NCBI RefSeq assembly: GCF_000515335.1
Contig: NZ_KI911563.1
Coordinates: 3,562,869-3,626,868 of the forward strand
Direction: 5' to 3'
Length of the DNA stretch: 64,000 nt
DNA from: Cohnella panacarvi Gsoil 349
GTDB lineage: Bacteria > Bacillota > Bacilli > Paenibacillales > Paenibacillaceae
Each line of letters begins with the position of its first letter. Positions within the stretch are counted from its first letter, which is position 1. Below are positions 41,765 to 50,531 of the stretch, piece by piece. The translations under genes and the position numbers were made by a program. The notes below the pieces were generated by a model that saw only the letters and a program-made list of their open reading frames with translations, was not told where the DNA came from and did not search any database.

Positions 41765-43638
41765 GTACGCCCAGCATGGGCGTCATCTCTACGGTGAAAG
41801 TCCGGAATGGGGGCTGGCAAGCGCCTACCATAGCCAAGAGCAAGGGTGTCCGCCGCGAGGCGGAATCCGAAGGAAGCTGGAGGCAAACGCACGGCTCGAG
41901 GTACACGAATCCAATTTGAGGCGGTTGCAGTCGGATGAGTCACCATCACATGACGAAATCCTAAGCTGCCAAAGGCTGCAGCCGTAAACTTGGGCGAGCG
42001 CGGGCGGAAAGATGACGTTCTTATCTGGGGAGACCTGTGGAATATGCGAAGTATTTGCGTAACCGTGGCTGAGAAGTCGCGCTGAATCCGCAGGAGTCAG
42101 CAGAAGCCATGGTACGGTGTTGTTGCAACAACTCCGGAAGGGCTGAACCTAAAGGAGAGAAGAAATCGATGCGTTCGCGCGAAGAACAACGACAGCAGAA
42201 TATCCCGCAAGGGAGCTCGCGGCAAAGGGTAGCGGTGAAACCGCAAGGGTATGCCGGAGCCCGAGTTCTTCGTCGGCACAAACCGACCTTTCTTCTCGCG
42301 AAGGAAAGCACGACTTGCTGGATCAAATGCTCGAGGAGGGAAATCTCCGAGAAGCCTACAAGCGAGTGAAACAAAACGGAGGAGCGCCCGGCATAGACAA
42401 CGTGACGGTAGCCGAGCTACAAGCACACGTATGGGAATGCTGGGAAACCGTGAAAGCGCAGCTCCAATTGGGTACGTACAGACCGATGCCAGTCAAACGG
42501 GTGGAAATCCCCAAACCCGGAGGCGGGGTGCGGCTGTTAGGTATCCCAACCGTAATGGACCGCTTGATCCAACAAGCCCTCATGCAAGTAATGACACCGA
42601 TTTTCGACCCGTTATTCTCACCGAACAGCTTTGGATTCCGCCCAAGGAAACGTGCCCATGACGCAGTAAAACAAGCGCAGTCCTACATTCAAGAAGGAAA
42701 TCGCTGGGTCGTAGACATAGATTTGGAGAAGTTCTTTGACAGAGTGAACCACGACATCCTCATGGCAAGGGTAGCACGAAAAGTCGCGGACAAGCGTGTC
42801 TTGAAGCTGATTCGTTCCTACCTCAATGCCGGAGTCATGGTCGACGGGACAAAGCAGGAGACGCTGGAAGGAACGCCGCAAGGCGGTCCGCTCAGCCCGC
42901 TTTTAGCTAACATCCTGTTGGACGATCTGGACAAAGAGTTAACGGAACGCGGCTTGAAGTTTGTGCGTTATGCGGACGACTGCAACATCTTTGTCCGAAG
43001 CAAGCGTGCAGGTGAACGCGTAATGGCGTCGGTCATTCGCTTTGTAGAGGGGAGGCTCAGACTAAGAGTGAATCGGGACAAGAGTGCGGTAGACCGCCCA
43101 TGGAACCGCAAGTTCCTTGGATTCAGCTTTCTCAGCAACAAAGTCGCGACGATTCGAATCGCGCCGAAGAAACTGGAACAACTAAAGGAACGCGTCAGGG
43201 AGATAACCTCGCGTACGCGAGGCGTCTCGATGGAGAAGAGGCTGCAAGAATTAAATCGCTACCTGATGGGTTGGATAGGCTACTTCCGGCTAGCATCCGT
43301 AAAGACGCACTGCGAACGACTCGACGAATGGATTCGCCGAAGACTACGCATGTGCCTATGGAAGCAGTGGAAACTACCTAAATCCAGGCTCCGAAACTTA
43401 CGTGCCCTAGGTGTACCGGAGTGGGCGGCAAGAATGATGGCAAACGCTCGCCGCGGATGCTGGGAAATGTCCCGAAACATAAACAACGCCCTTAATCGCT
43501 CCTACTGGAGTGACCAAGGGCTGTTAAGTCTGACAACTCGTTATCTTGAAACTCGTTAACTTTTAGGAACCGCCGTATGCGGACCCGCATGTACGGTGGT
43601 GTGAGAGGTCGGGGGCTAGCCGCCCCCATCTACTCGAT
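41765..43638 (+). mobile_element. Group II intron (intron 2, bacterial class C type)
   Basis: The 5' end GTACGCCCAGCATGGGCGTC...GGTGAAAGTCC is the typical domain I start of class C introns (GUGCGCCCAGC type; here the third base is A). The encoded maturase lies at 42315-43559. Domain V is GAACCGCCGTATGCGG...CCGCATGTACGGTGG (43567-43601). A domain VI stem GGGGGCTAGCCGCCCCC is followed by the terminal TACTCGAT at 43638. Length about 1.87 kb. Insertion directly behind a hairpin (the end of intron 1) fits the preference of class C introns for hairpins and terminators. Confidence 0.82.
42315..43559 (+). CDS. ltrA: Group II intron reverse transcriptase/maturase
   Basis: This 414-residue frame contains all reverse transcriptase blocks: GAPGIDNVTVAEL, RPMPVKRVEIPKPGGGVRLLGIPTVMDRLIQQAL, SFGFRPRKRAHDAV, VVDIDLEKFFDRVNHD, GTPQGGPLSPLLANILLDDLD, FVRYADDCNIFV (catalytic YADD) and KFLGFSF, plus the X/maturase domain (LNRYLMGWIGYFRLA). 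The usual N-terminus of this class (MRSREEQRQQNIPQGSSRQRVAVKPQGYAGAR, from 42170) is present but lies in another frame. One missing base near 42311 separates it from LLDQMLEEGN. The protein may therefore start at the TTG at 42315 or be inactive. Confidence 0.85.
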   Translation: MLDQMLEEGNLREAYKRVKQNGGAPGIDNVTVAELQAHVWECWETVKAQLQLGTYRPMPVKRVEIPKPGGGVRLLGIPTVMDRLIQQALMQVMTPIFDPLFSPNSFGFRPRKRAHDAVKQAQSYIQEGNRWVVDIDLEKFFDRVNHDILMARVARKVADKRVLKLIRSYLNAGVMVDGTKQETLEGTPQGGPLSPLLANILLDDLDKELTERGLKFVRYADDCNIFVRSKRAGERVMASVIRFVEGRLRLRVNRDKSAVDRPWNRKFLGFSFLSNKVATIRIAPKKLEQLKERVREITSRTRGVSMEKRLQELNRYLMGWIGYFRLASVKTHCERLDEWIRRRLRMCLWKQWKLPKSRLRNLRALGVPEWAARMMANARRGCWEMSRNINNALNRSYWSDQGLLSLTTRYLETR

Positions 43639-43656
43639 TCAAAGGATGAGCAAGCA

Positions 43657-43707
43657 ATGGCGGATACAATTGGTCAAAAAATAAAGAAAAATAAGGAAAC
43701 TGAATGA
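43657..43707 (+). pseudogene. Third copy of the XRE gene start
   Basis: ATG GCG GAT ACA ATT GGT CAA AAA ATA AAG AAA gives MADTIGQKIKK, identical in protein to the first 11 codons at 27795. It then ends NKETE-stop. It starts 18 bp behind the 3' end of intron 2. Only the start of the gene is left, as at 41451. Confidence 0.7.
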
Positions 43708-44104
43708 TATGAGCCAAGAAGAGTACGGTATCAAGTGGCAAGTTGGGGAACAACAAAACCGTTATCACAGAAAGCTTCAACCACGTCATTCTGGATGAAC
43801 TCACGAAGTATATCGACCCTGAATCTGAAGGGAAGACGCTCATCTTCGCTGCGACGGACGATCATGCGGGATATGGTCGTTCGGATTTTCAAGGAAGAGC
43901 TGGAGAAGGTATACGGCGAGGTAGACGACAATGCGGTTCTGAAAATCACCGGTTCGATAAAAGACCCGCTAAATGCCATCAAGCTGTTCAAGAATGAACG
44001 GCTGCCCAATATCGTCGTTACCGTCGATCTACTGACGACCGGCATCGATATTCCGAGCATCACGAACCCCGTCTTCATGTGCCGCGTTCGTCGTATCGTT
44101 GGAT
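43708..44104 (+). pseudogene. hsdR: Remnant of type I restriction enzyme R subunit (hsdR)
   Basis: Two frames joined by a one-base insertion near 43870 read VITESFNHVILDELTKYIDPESEGKTLIFAATDDHAD and MVVRIFKEELEKVYGEVDDNAVLKITGSIKDPLNAIKLFKNERLPNIVVTVDLLTTGIDIPSITNPVFMCRVR. This is the second helicase domain of HsdR (IVVTVDLLTTGIDIP is the motif V/VI region). Everything before and after is lost. Its GC-rich codon use is closer to the host core than to element B. It shows that a type I restriction system was once part of this island. Confidence 0.85.
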
Positions 44105-44247
44105 TGGGCGGATTCTTTTTGCTGCTTCCGGCATAGACACACTAAAAAACCTGATATCATAAGCATGACCCCGTAACTCGTTTGATATGCTCCCCCTATG
44201 GTAGACAGTTGAAATAATAAAACTGTTTATCATTGGGGGAGTTCTTT

Positions 44248-44933
44248 ATGTCTCGTAAAGCAAAGATTTCTGGATTAGAAAAGATAGCTGCCATTGAAAA
44301 TTATCTGAGGGGGGAAGATTCACTCAATCACATAGCTATCTCGCTAGGCGTTTCTCATTCATCTGCCAAACAATGGCTTCAAGTTTATCACTCATTAGGT
44401 CCAAATGGACTCCACAGTTCATCCAGAAACATTGCATATTCTGCGGAATTAAAGGTAGTGGCTGTCAGAGATTATTTATCTGGCGGCGGTTCACATATGG
44501 AGATCTGTAAAAGATATGGGATTAAATCAACCCGTCAACTGCGTAATTGGATCCTAAAGTATAATGGTCATGAGGAGTTGAAAGCTTCCGGTACAGGGGG
44601 AACACCGATCATGACTAAAGGACGAGCAACCACTTACGATGAAAGGGTAGAAATCGTCAGATTCTGCATTGAGCATCAACACGACTATGCCCAGACAGCT
44701 GAGAGAAATTTCAGGTATCCTACCAACAAGTCTACTCATGGACGAATAAATACTTAAAATCAGGTGTGGAAGCACTTCAGGACAAACGTGGAAAAAGGAA
44801 GTCTGAGGATGAGATGTCCGAGGTCGAGAAACTGAGGGCTCAGAACAAACTGCTCCAGGCTGAGAACAAAAGAAAACAGATGGAGATCGACTTTCTAAAA
44901 AAGCTGAAAGAGATCAAAAGGAGGCGGTTCTAA
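44248..44933 (+). pseudogene. IS150-type OrfA, frameshifted
   Basis: The frame from ATG 44248 has two helix-turn-helix units (SGLEKIAAIENYLRGEDSLNHIAISLGVSHSSAKQWLQVY... and ELKVVAVRDYLSGGGSHMEICKRYGIKSTRQLRNWI). After YAQTAE an extra two bases near 44704 break the frame. The original frame goes on as KFQVSYQQVYSWTNKYLKSGVEALQDKRGKRKS...EVEKLRAQNKLLQAENKRKQMEIDFLKKLKEIKRRRF to 44933, ending in the leucine-zipper part of OrfA. The programmed frameshift heptamer AAAAAAG lies at 44897-44903. Confidence 0.85.
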
Positions 44934-45822
44934 GCCAAGTCCGATTAGAACCCGAGTATCTTGCCATACGCGATCTTCATGCTGCAAAAGCATACCCTAT
45001 AGGTCAACTCTGCGAAATTGCAGGCATTCAGCGTTCTTCGTATTATAAGTGGCTTAACCGGAGAGAGAGTGACAACGAGAAATTTAACAAAACATTACTA
45101 CCCCTAATTAAGAACGCCTACGAGGAAAAGAACGGCATCCTCGGGTATCGCCAGATGACCATCAAGCTAAACCGAGAACATCATTTGAGAGTGAATTATA
45201 AACGAATTTACAGGCTCATGAGCATCTTACATCTAAAATCGGTATGCCGTAGGAAGCGAAAGAGCTATGTCTCGTCCACGCCTGAAATTACGGCGGAGAA
45301 CGTCTTGAACAGAGATTTCAAATCCGATTGAGTTCGGTACTAAAGTGGCTCACTGACGTGACCGAGATGAAGTACGGTCACAACAAGGCGTATCTTAGTG
45401 CCATCCTTGATTTGTCGGACAAAAGTATTGTTTCTTTTGTGGTGGGACATTCCAATAACAATGAGCTCGTATTTCGAACCTTTGATATTGCCCGCCAGAT
45501 CTATCCTGGAGTTAAGCCCATTTTTCATAGTGACCGTGGTTTCCAGTATACGAGCAAAAGTTTTAAGAAGAAACTGGACGATGCAGGCATGACACAAAGC
45601 ATGTCTAGGGTGTCGAGGTGTATCGACAACGGCCCGATGGAATCATTCTGGGGAATGATGAAATCCGAAATGTACTACCTCAACAAATTCAATACATACG
45701 AAGAGTTGGAAGCTGCCATTATCGAATATGTCGAATACTACAATAACCATCGCTACCAGAAGAGGCTGAACTGTATGACGCCTTTAGAATACAGACAATA
45801 TCTTCTCCATTCAGCCGCCTAA
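44904..45822 (+). pseudogene. IS150-type OrfB transposase (DDE), frameshifted
   Basis: The integrase part is read as EYLAIRDLHAAKAYPIGQLCEIAGIQRSSYYKWL...GYRQMTIKLNRE...RIYRLMSILHLKSVCRRKRK up to a stop at about 45330. It then continues in a new frame as LKWLTDVTEMKYGHNKAYLSAILDLSDKSIVSFVVGHSN...FHSDRGFQYTSKSFKKKLDDAGMTQSMSRVSRCIDNGPMESFWGMMKSEM, with the D, D, E residues of the DDE triad. The last 61 codons are nearly identical to the remnant at 31509-31694. The frame break makes it inactive. Confidence 0.87.
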
Positions 45823-45900
45823 AAAAATAGCACCGACCACGAATATGGTCGATGCCGAGTTTTTAATATATCAACTGTCTACTTTACAGGATGCACTTCA

Positions 45901-46046
45901 GTTTACGGGGTATTTTTGTTTTTTTAAAGCTGATCGAGATGAACCTTGGCGAAACTTGAAGGCTTGGACGTCGGTCACGGTCGTGCCCGACTCAGCGGCC
46001 GACGAAATCTACCCATGCATTCTTTGTTTTTAGAGAGTATCCCAAT
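45901..46046. other. Gap between the IS and the lanthipeptide cluster
   Basis: The first bases (GTTTACGGGGTATTTTTG) are the right half and T-run of the terminator split by the IS. Behind it is a short GC-rich open stretch (about 45918-46035) of unknown origin (FFKADRDEPWRNLKAWTSVTVVPDSAADEIYPCILCF). It has no start or ribosome site and is probably another gene scrap. Confidence 0.45.
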
Positions 46047-46092
46047 ATATATCTTTGGTTATACGACATCAGGAAGGCTTATTTAATAGAAT
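46047..46092 (+). promoter_or_regulatory. Promoter of the lanthipeptide transport operon with a shared activator motif
   Basis: The motif ATATATCTTTGGTTATACGACA (46047-46068, 22 bp) ends in a poor -35 (ACGACA), followed by 18 bp and the -10 TAGAAT (46087-46092). The same motif with the same 18-bp spacing to a -10 precedes the first precursor gene (53299-53345). A weak -35 overlapped by a conserved sequence is the layout of an activator-dependent promoter. The LuxR-type regulator at 58832 is the obvious candidate. Confidence 0.6.
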
Positions 46093-46160
46093 ATCTTAGA
46101 CACAATGAGCTATCGTTCGACTAAAGCTTCCTGGCTTCAACAAGAAAGGGGTCGTCCGCC

Positions 46161-47300
46161 GTGAGGATCATAACGATGTGGCTTCTATTGATAATGATTG
46201 TTATCGTGTCGGGCTGTGTGCAGCAGGACGACTACGAGAGGCAACGGGAACACAAGCTGAGCGACAGTAGGGGGGACATCATTGTCGGCGTATCGTGGCC
46301 GTTTGCCGACATGGACGACGGGTTCAGTGAAGGGCTGGAGCTCGCGCTGGATGAGATCCATGCGACAGGGGGATCGGGCAGGCTGGTTAAGCTCATTATC
46401 GAGGACGAGCAGACCTCTGTCGCGACCGGAATGACGATTGCGCAGTCGTACGCCGAGAATCCGGAGATGGTAGCGGTGATCGGCCATCGCAGTTCTTCCA
46501 TCGCTTTGCCGGTAGCGAGTATATACCAGAACGCCGGGTTGCTCTACCTATCTCCTTCCGCGACCTCGCACAAGCTAGCGGCAAGCAAGCTGAGCCGATA
46601 TATCAGTCTCATTCCGAACGATCGCCAAGAAGGCGAGAGGTTGGTCGAATACGCGGCATCGGCCGGATATAAGAAAATCGTGATCTTCTACTCCAAGGAT
46701 GAGTATGGCAAAGGGTTGGCTGATTCCTTCGAAGATGCCGCGAAAGCACATGGCATGCAAATCGTTGACCGCGTTTCAGACTATGAGGACCCTAAACGTT
46801 TAAGGCACTATGACGAGAAGTGGAAATTGCTTGGGTATGACGCCGTATTGCTTGCCGAAATGATGCCGAACGCCGCGCAGTTTTTGGCGAGCTTTCGCGC
46901 CGACGGCATACAAGTTCCGATTATCGGAGGCAAAGGAATAGATTCGCTGAAGCTGCTGCAGGAGGCGGGACATGCGGCGGAAGGCGCGGTTGTTGTCAGT
47001 ATTTTCGATCCTGACCGCGGAGATGAGGCGGTTCAAAGCTTCATGAACAAATTCAAGCGCAAATATGGCCATGAGCCGTCTACTTGGGCTGTACAAGCTT
47101 ACGATTCTCTAACGTTATTAGTCTCTGCGATCGAGAAAGCGGGTTCCCGCCGGCCTGATGACATTGCTGCCGTCTTGAAGCAGTCCAAGCTATGGCCCGG
47201 CGTTGCCGGACCCCGTTCGTTCGACGCTTACGGAGTTGTGTATGATATGCCCATCATGCTGAAACAAGTGAAGGACGGCCAGTTCAACGATTTGAAATGA
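46161..47300 (+). CDS. Branched-chain-amino-acid-type substrate-binding lipoprotein
   Basis: This 379-residue protein starts at GTG behind AAAGGGG. It has a lipoprotein signal with lipobox VSGC (Cys19) and a type I periplasmic-binding fold of the LivJ class (IIVGVSWPFADMDDGFSEGLELALDEIHATGGSGRLVKLIIEDEQ...VAVIGHRSSSIALPVASIYQNAGLLYLSPSATSH...). No matching permease or ATPase lies nearby; the gene opens the lanthipeptide transport operon instead. It may sense an extracellular ligand or the product, or help immunity. Each of these roles is inferred. Confidence 0.82.
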   Translation: MRIITMWLLLIMIVIVSGCVQQDDYERQREHKLSDSRGDIIVGVSWPFADMDDGFSEGLELALDEIHATGGSGRLVKLIIEDEQTSVATGMTIAQSYAENPEMVAVIGHRSSSIALPVASIYQNAGLLYLSPSATSHKLAASKLSRYISLIPNDRQEGERLVEYAASAGYKKIVIFYSKDEYGKGLADSFEDAAKAHGMQIVDRVSDYEDPKRLRHYDEKWKLLGYDAVLLAEMMPNAAQFLASFRADGIQVPIIGGKGIDSLKLLQEAGHAAEGAVVVSIFDPDRGDEAVQSFMNKFKRKYGHEPSTWAVQAYDSLTLLVSAIEKAGSRRPDDIAAVLKQSKLWPGVAGPRSFDAYGVVYDMPIMLKQVKDGQFNDLK

Positions 47301-47315
47301 AGGAGCTGAAGCCGC

Positions 47316-48275
47316 GTGAATCCTAACCTCTATCGCAAAGTGTCCGTGGAACGATTATCGTCGCCTGAACAGTTGGACACCTTGATGACCGTTACTTCGC
47401 CTAGAGGGTGGCTTGCGCTGTTGGCGTCGGGCCTATTGCTTGCCTCTGCGATGATATGGAGCTTCTTCGGCACGATGAGCACGAAGGTTCAGTCGCAAGG
47501 AGTATTGATTAATCCGGAAGGCGTTCACAATATTTATGCACAGTCGGGCGGCTCGATTACGGATATTCGGGTAGAAGCGAACGAGTTCGTACATAAGGGC
47601 GATGTCATCGCTAGAGTGGAGCAGCCCGCATTTCTCATGGAGCTCAAGCAATTGCACGATGAGTTGCAAGCCGCGCAAGATCTTAACCGACGCGAGCCGT
47701 CAGCGCAATTGAGCGAACAAATCGGCAAGCTGCAGGCTTCGATCGCGGACCTGCAGAGGGAATATTCGGATGCTTCGACAATCGTCAGTTCTCAAGAGGG
47801 GCGCGTTCTAGAAGTAAAGGTGGAGAAGGGCGCGATAATCGGGCCTGGAACGCCGATCATCTCTGTCGAGTCGGGAACGGGCGGTCTTCTGCAGGCGGTG
47901 ATTTACGCTCCTGTACAAGTGGGCAAGACTATTGTGCCAGGGATGCATGCGCAGCTGTCGCCCAGTTCTGTTAATAAAGAAGAATTCGGATTCATGCTCG
48001 GACGGGTTGCATCGGTCTCCGAATTTCCGATGTCGGCAGAAGGCATGATGGTCGCTCTTGGCAATGAGGCTTTGGTGGCGGAGCTGGCGGGAAGCGGGTT
48101 GGCGATGTTGGAAGTGCGCATTGAATTGATTCCGGACAAGCATACGGTCAGCGGTTACAAATGGTCCACCGGTAAAGGCCCGAATACGCGGATCGAAAAT
48201 GGAACGTTGGTGGCGGGCGCTGTGACGATTCGGGAGCAAAAACCGATTACTTCGATCATTCCGGCCATTCATTAA
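47316..48275 (+). CDS. HlyD-like adaptor of the NHLM bacteriocin exporter
   Basis: This 319-residue membrane-fusion protein starts at GTG with AAGGAG 10 bp upstream. It has one transmembrane segment (about 29-50, WLALLASGLLLASAMIWSFFGT), then a lipoyl-like half (VQSQGVLINPEGVHNIYAQSGGSITDIRVEANEFVHKGDVIARVEQ), a coiled coil (about 100-150) and the second half-motif (GRVLEVKVEKGAIIGPGTPIISVES). The layout fits NHLM-type secretion adaptors that link the exporter to the cell surface. It lies 15 bp behind the lipoprotein and just before the peptidase-containing exporter. Confidence 0.87.
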   Translation: MNPNLYRKVSVERLSSPEQLDTLMTVTSPRGWLALLASGLLLASAMIWSFFGTMSTKVQSQGVLINPEGVHNIYAQSGGSITDIRVEANEFVHKGDVIARVEQPAFLMELKQLHDELQAAQDLNRREPSAQLSEQIGKLQASIADLQREYSDASTIVSSQEGRVLEVKVEKGAIIGPGTPIISVESGTGGLLQAVIYAPVQVGKTIVPGMHAQLSPSSVNKEEFGFMLGRVASVSEFPMSAEGMMVALGNEALVAELAGSGLAMLEVRIELIPDKHTVSGYKWSTGKGPNTRIENGTLVAGAVTIREQKPITSIIPAIH

Positions 48276-48308
48276 TCGGTGCGAGAGAGAAGAAGGGAGA
48301 GCTTCCTC

Positions 48309-50501
48309 ATGTTCTCGTTCAAACGAGCGGATAAGCGCATGAAACGAGTTAAGACACCGACTGTGCTGCAGATGGAAGCGGTCGAATGCGGCGCGGCCGC
48401 ACTGGGGATCGTTCTCGCTTACTATCAAAGTTACATTCCGCTTGAAGAGCTTCGAGTGGAGTGCGGCGTGTCCAGAGACGGCAGCAAAGCGTCAAACATC
48501 GTCCTTGCAGCACGGAAATACGGTTTCACGACGAAGGCTTACCGGAAGGAACCAGCAGCTCTTAAGCAGATGCAAGGTCCGATGATCGTGCATTGGAATT
48601 TCAACCACTTTCTTGTCGTCGAAGGATTCAAGGGCGACAACGTGTTCTTGAACGATCCGGCAAGCGGGCCGCGCGTTGTCACGTTCCAGGAATTTGACCA
48701 ATCGTTCACCGGCGTCGTCATGACGTTCGAGCCTTCGCCCGAATACAAGCCTCACGGTACGAAGCCCGGAATGACCGCAGCGCTCGCGAGAAGGCTGAAG
48801 GGCTCGGAAGCCGCGCTCATCTTCGTATTTCTGGCTGGGCTGTTTCTCGTTGTGCCGGGCCTTGTCATTCCAACCTTCTCGCGAATTTTCATCGATAATA
48901 TATTGCTCGGACATACGTACAACTGGATGGTGCCGTTGCTGCTCGGGATGGGCGCGACGGCGATTGTCCGAGCGTTGCTGGTATGGCTGCAGCGATATTA
49001 CTTGCTCAGGCTCGAGATGAAATTTTCGTTAAGCACGTCGAGCCTCTTTTTTTGGCATGTGCTGAGACTTCCAATCGTGTTCTTCGCGCAACGTATCAGC
49101 GGGGAGATCAGCTCAAGAGTCATGATTAACGATCGGGTGGCGAAGCTGTTATCCGGCGATGTGGCCGTCGCGTTAGTCAATTCCATTATGGTCGTGTTCT
49201 ATATGATACTTATGCTGCAATACAGCGTATTGCTCACCGTTTCGGCGGTGTTGGCCGCTATGCTTAACGTCGTATTTCTGCGGTTCGTGTCTCGCAAGAG
49301 AGTGGACTTGAGCATGCGGATTATCCAGGAAAGCGGCAAAGCGCAAGGGATCGCGATGAACGGCTTGCAAATGATCGAGACCCTGAAAGCGAGCGGATCG
49401 GAGTCGGATTTTTTTGCCCATTGGGCGGGGCACCAGAGCAAGCAGTTGAATTCGGAGCAGCGGATCGGCGTCACATCGCAATGGCTGACTGCGGTACCGA
49501 CGCTGTTAACGGGGTTAAGCACGGTTGTCATTCTCGTCATCGGCGGCTTTCAGATTATGGACGGAGCGCTCACAGTCGGGATGCTCGTCGCTTTTCAAAG
49601 CTTGGCCGCTAGTTTCATCGAGCCGGTGAATCAGCTCGTCCAATTAGGCGGGTCGCTTCAAGAAGCGCAGGGCGGATTAAAGCGGCTCGACGATGTGCTG
49701 AATTACCCAATCGACAGTCAGACGGATGACGAGGAAGCCGCACTTCCGAATACGGCAGTCGCTCAGAATAGTCTAGCCAAGCTGTCGGGTTCTGTGGAAC
49801 TGAGAAACGTCACCTTCGGTTATAACAGGCTGGAACCGCCGCTTATCGAAGATTTCAGCCTGCAGTTGAAGCCAGGCTCACGTGTCGCTCTCGTCGGAGG
49901 TTCGGGGAGCGGGAAGTCGACGATCGCCAAGTTAATCGTGGGCCTGTATGAGCCGAGCTCAGGCGAGGTCCTGTTAGACGGCGTTAATCGGAAGCAGATC
50001 TCGCGGTCATTGATCGGCAATTCCGTTGCCGTCGTGGATCAAGACATCGTTCTGTTCGAAGGCACGATCCATGATAACTTGTCGTTATGGGATGCCACCG
50101 TTCCCGAGATCGATATCGTTCGGGCGGCGAAGGATGCCTGCATTCATGATGAGATTAGCGCGAGAGTCGGGAGCTACGACCATATGCTCGAAGAAGGCGG
50201 CGGTAATTTCAGCGGCGGTCAGAGGCAGCGTCTGGAAATTGCCCGAGCGTTAGCCGGCAACCCGTCGATTCTCGTCCTCGATGAAGCGACGAGCGCGCTT
50301 GACCCGAACACGGAACAGCGGGTGGATGCAAGCTTCCGCAGAAGAGGCTGCACATGTATTATCGTCGCGCATCGTTTAAGTACGATTCGCGATGCGGATG
50401 AAATTATCGTACTGCAGCGGGGTAAAGTCGCTGAACGCGGAACGCATGAACAATTAATCGTACACAACGGCGAATATGCCAAGTTGATACAAGAGTATTA
50501 G
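48309..50501 (+). CDS. NHLM-type ABC exporter with C39 leader peptidase
   Basis: This 730-residue protein has an N-terminal C39 peptidase (catalytic Cys27 in VLQMEAVECGAAALGIVLAYY, His in HWNFNHFLVVEG, Asp in NDPASG), six transmembrane helices (about 165-440) and an ATPase with Walker A GGSGSGKST, signature NFSGGQRQRLEIA and Walker B ILVLDEATSALD. It cuts behind double-glycine leaders and exports the core. ATG 48309 is used because AGAAGGGAGAG lies upstream; an in-frame GTG at 48279 is also possible. The three precursors with GG sites downstream are its likely substrates. Confidence 0.92.
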   Translation: MFSFKRADKRMKRVKTPTVLQMEAVECGAAALGIVLAYYQSYIPLEELRVECGVSRDGSKASNIVLAARKYGFTTKAYRKEPAALKQMQGPMIVHWNFNHFLVVEGFKGDNVFLNDPASGPRVVTFQEFDQSFTGVVMTFEPSPEYKPHGTKPGMTAALARRLKGSEAALIFVFLAGLFLVVPGLVIPTFSRIFIDNILLGHTYNWMVPLLLGMGATAIVRALLVWLQRYYLLRLEMKFSLSTSSLFFWHVLRLPIVFFAQRISGEISSRVMINDRVAKLLSGDVAVALVNSIMVVFYMILMLQYSVLLTVSAVLAAMLNVVFLRFVSRKRVDLSMRIIQESGKAQGIAMNGLQMIETLKASGSESDFFAHWAGHQSKQLNSEQRIGVTSQWLTAVPTLLTGLSTVVILVIGGFQIMDGALTVGMLVAFQSLAASFIEPVNQLVQLGGSLQEAQGGLKRLDDVLNYPIDSQTDDEEAALPNTAVAQNSLAKLSGSVELRNVTFGYNRLEPPLIEDFSLQLKPGSRVALVGGSGSGKSTIAKLIVGLYEPSSGEVLLDGVNRKQISRSLIGNSVAVVDQDIVLFEGTIHDNLSLWDATVPEIDIVRAAKDACIHDEISARVGSYDHMLEEGGGNFSGGQRQRLEIARALAGNPSILVLDEATSALDPNTEQRVDASFRRRGCTCIIVAHRLSTIRDADEIIVLQRGKVAERGTHEQLIVHNGEYAKLIQEY

Positions 50502-50531
50502 CTCGATATGGCGACGATGGAGGTAATGAAG

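Larger units (their letters stand above)
44183..45900 (+). mobile_element. IS3-family insertion sequence (IS150 group), degenerate
   Basis: The ends are TGATATGCTCCCCC...GTAGACAGTTGA on the left and, on the other strand, TGAAGTGCATCC...GTAGACAGTTGA on the right. A 3-bp target duplication GTT (44180-44182 and 45901-45903) fixes the edges. Length is 1718 bp. It contains orfA and orfB with a slippery A AAA AAG. Both ORFs carry extra frameshifts, so this copy is probably dead. It sits in the loop of a hairpin CCCCGTAA / TTTACGGGG plus T-run that spans the target, i.e. in a former terminator. Confidence 0.9.

Noticed and set aside
42021-42426. Minus-strand ORFs in the group II intron region
   Set aside because: They lie across structured intron RNA and the maturase start, with no ribosome sites and Arg/Ser/Phe-rich composition typical of antisense frames.
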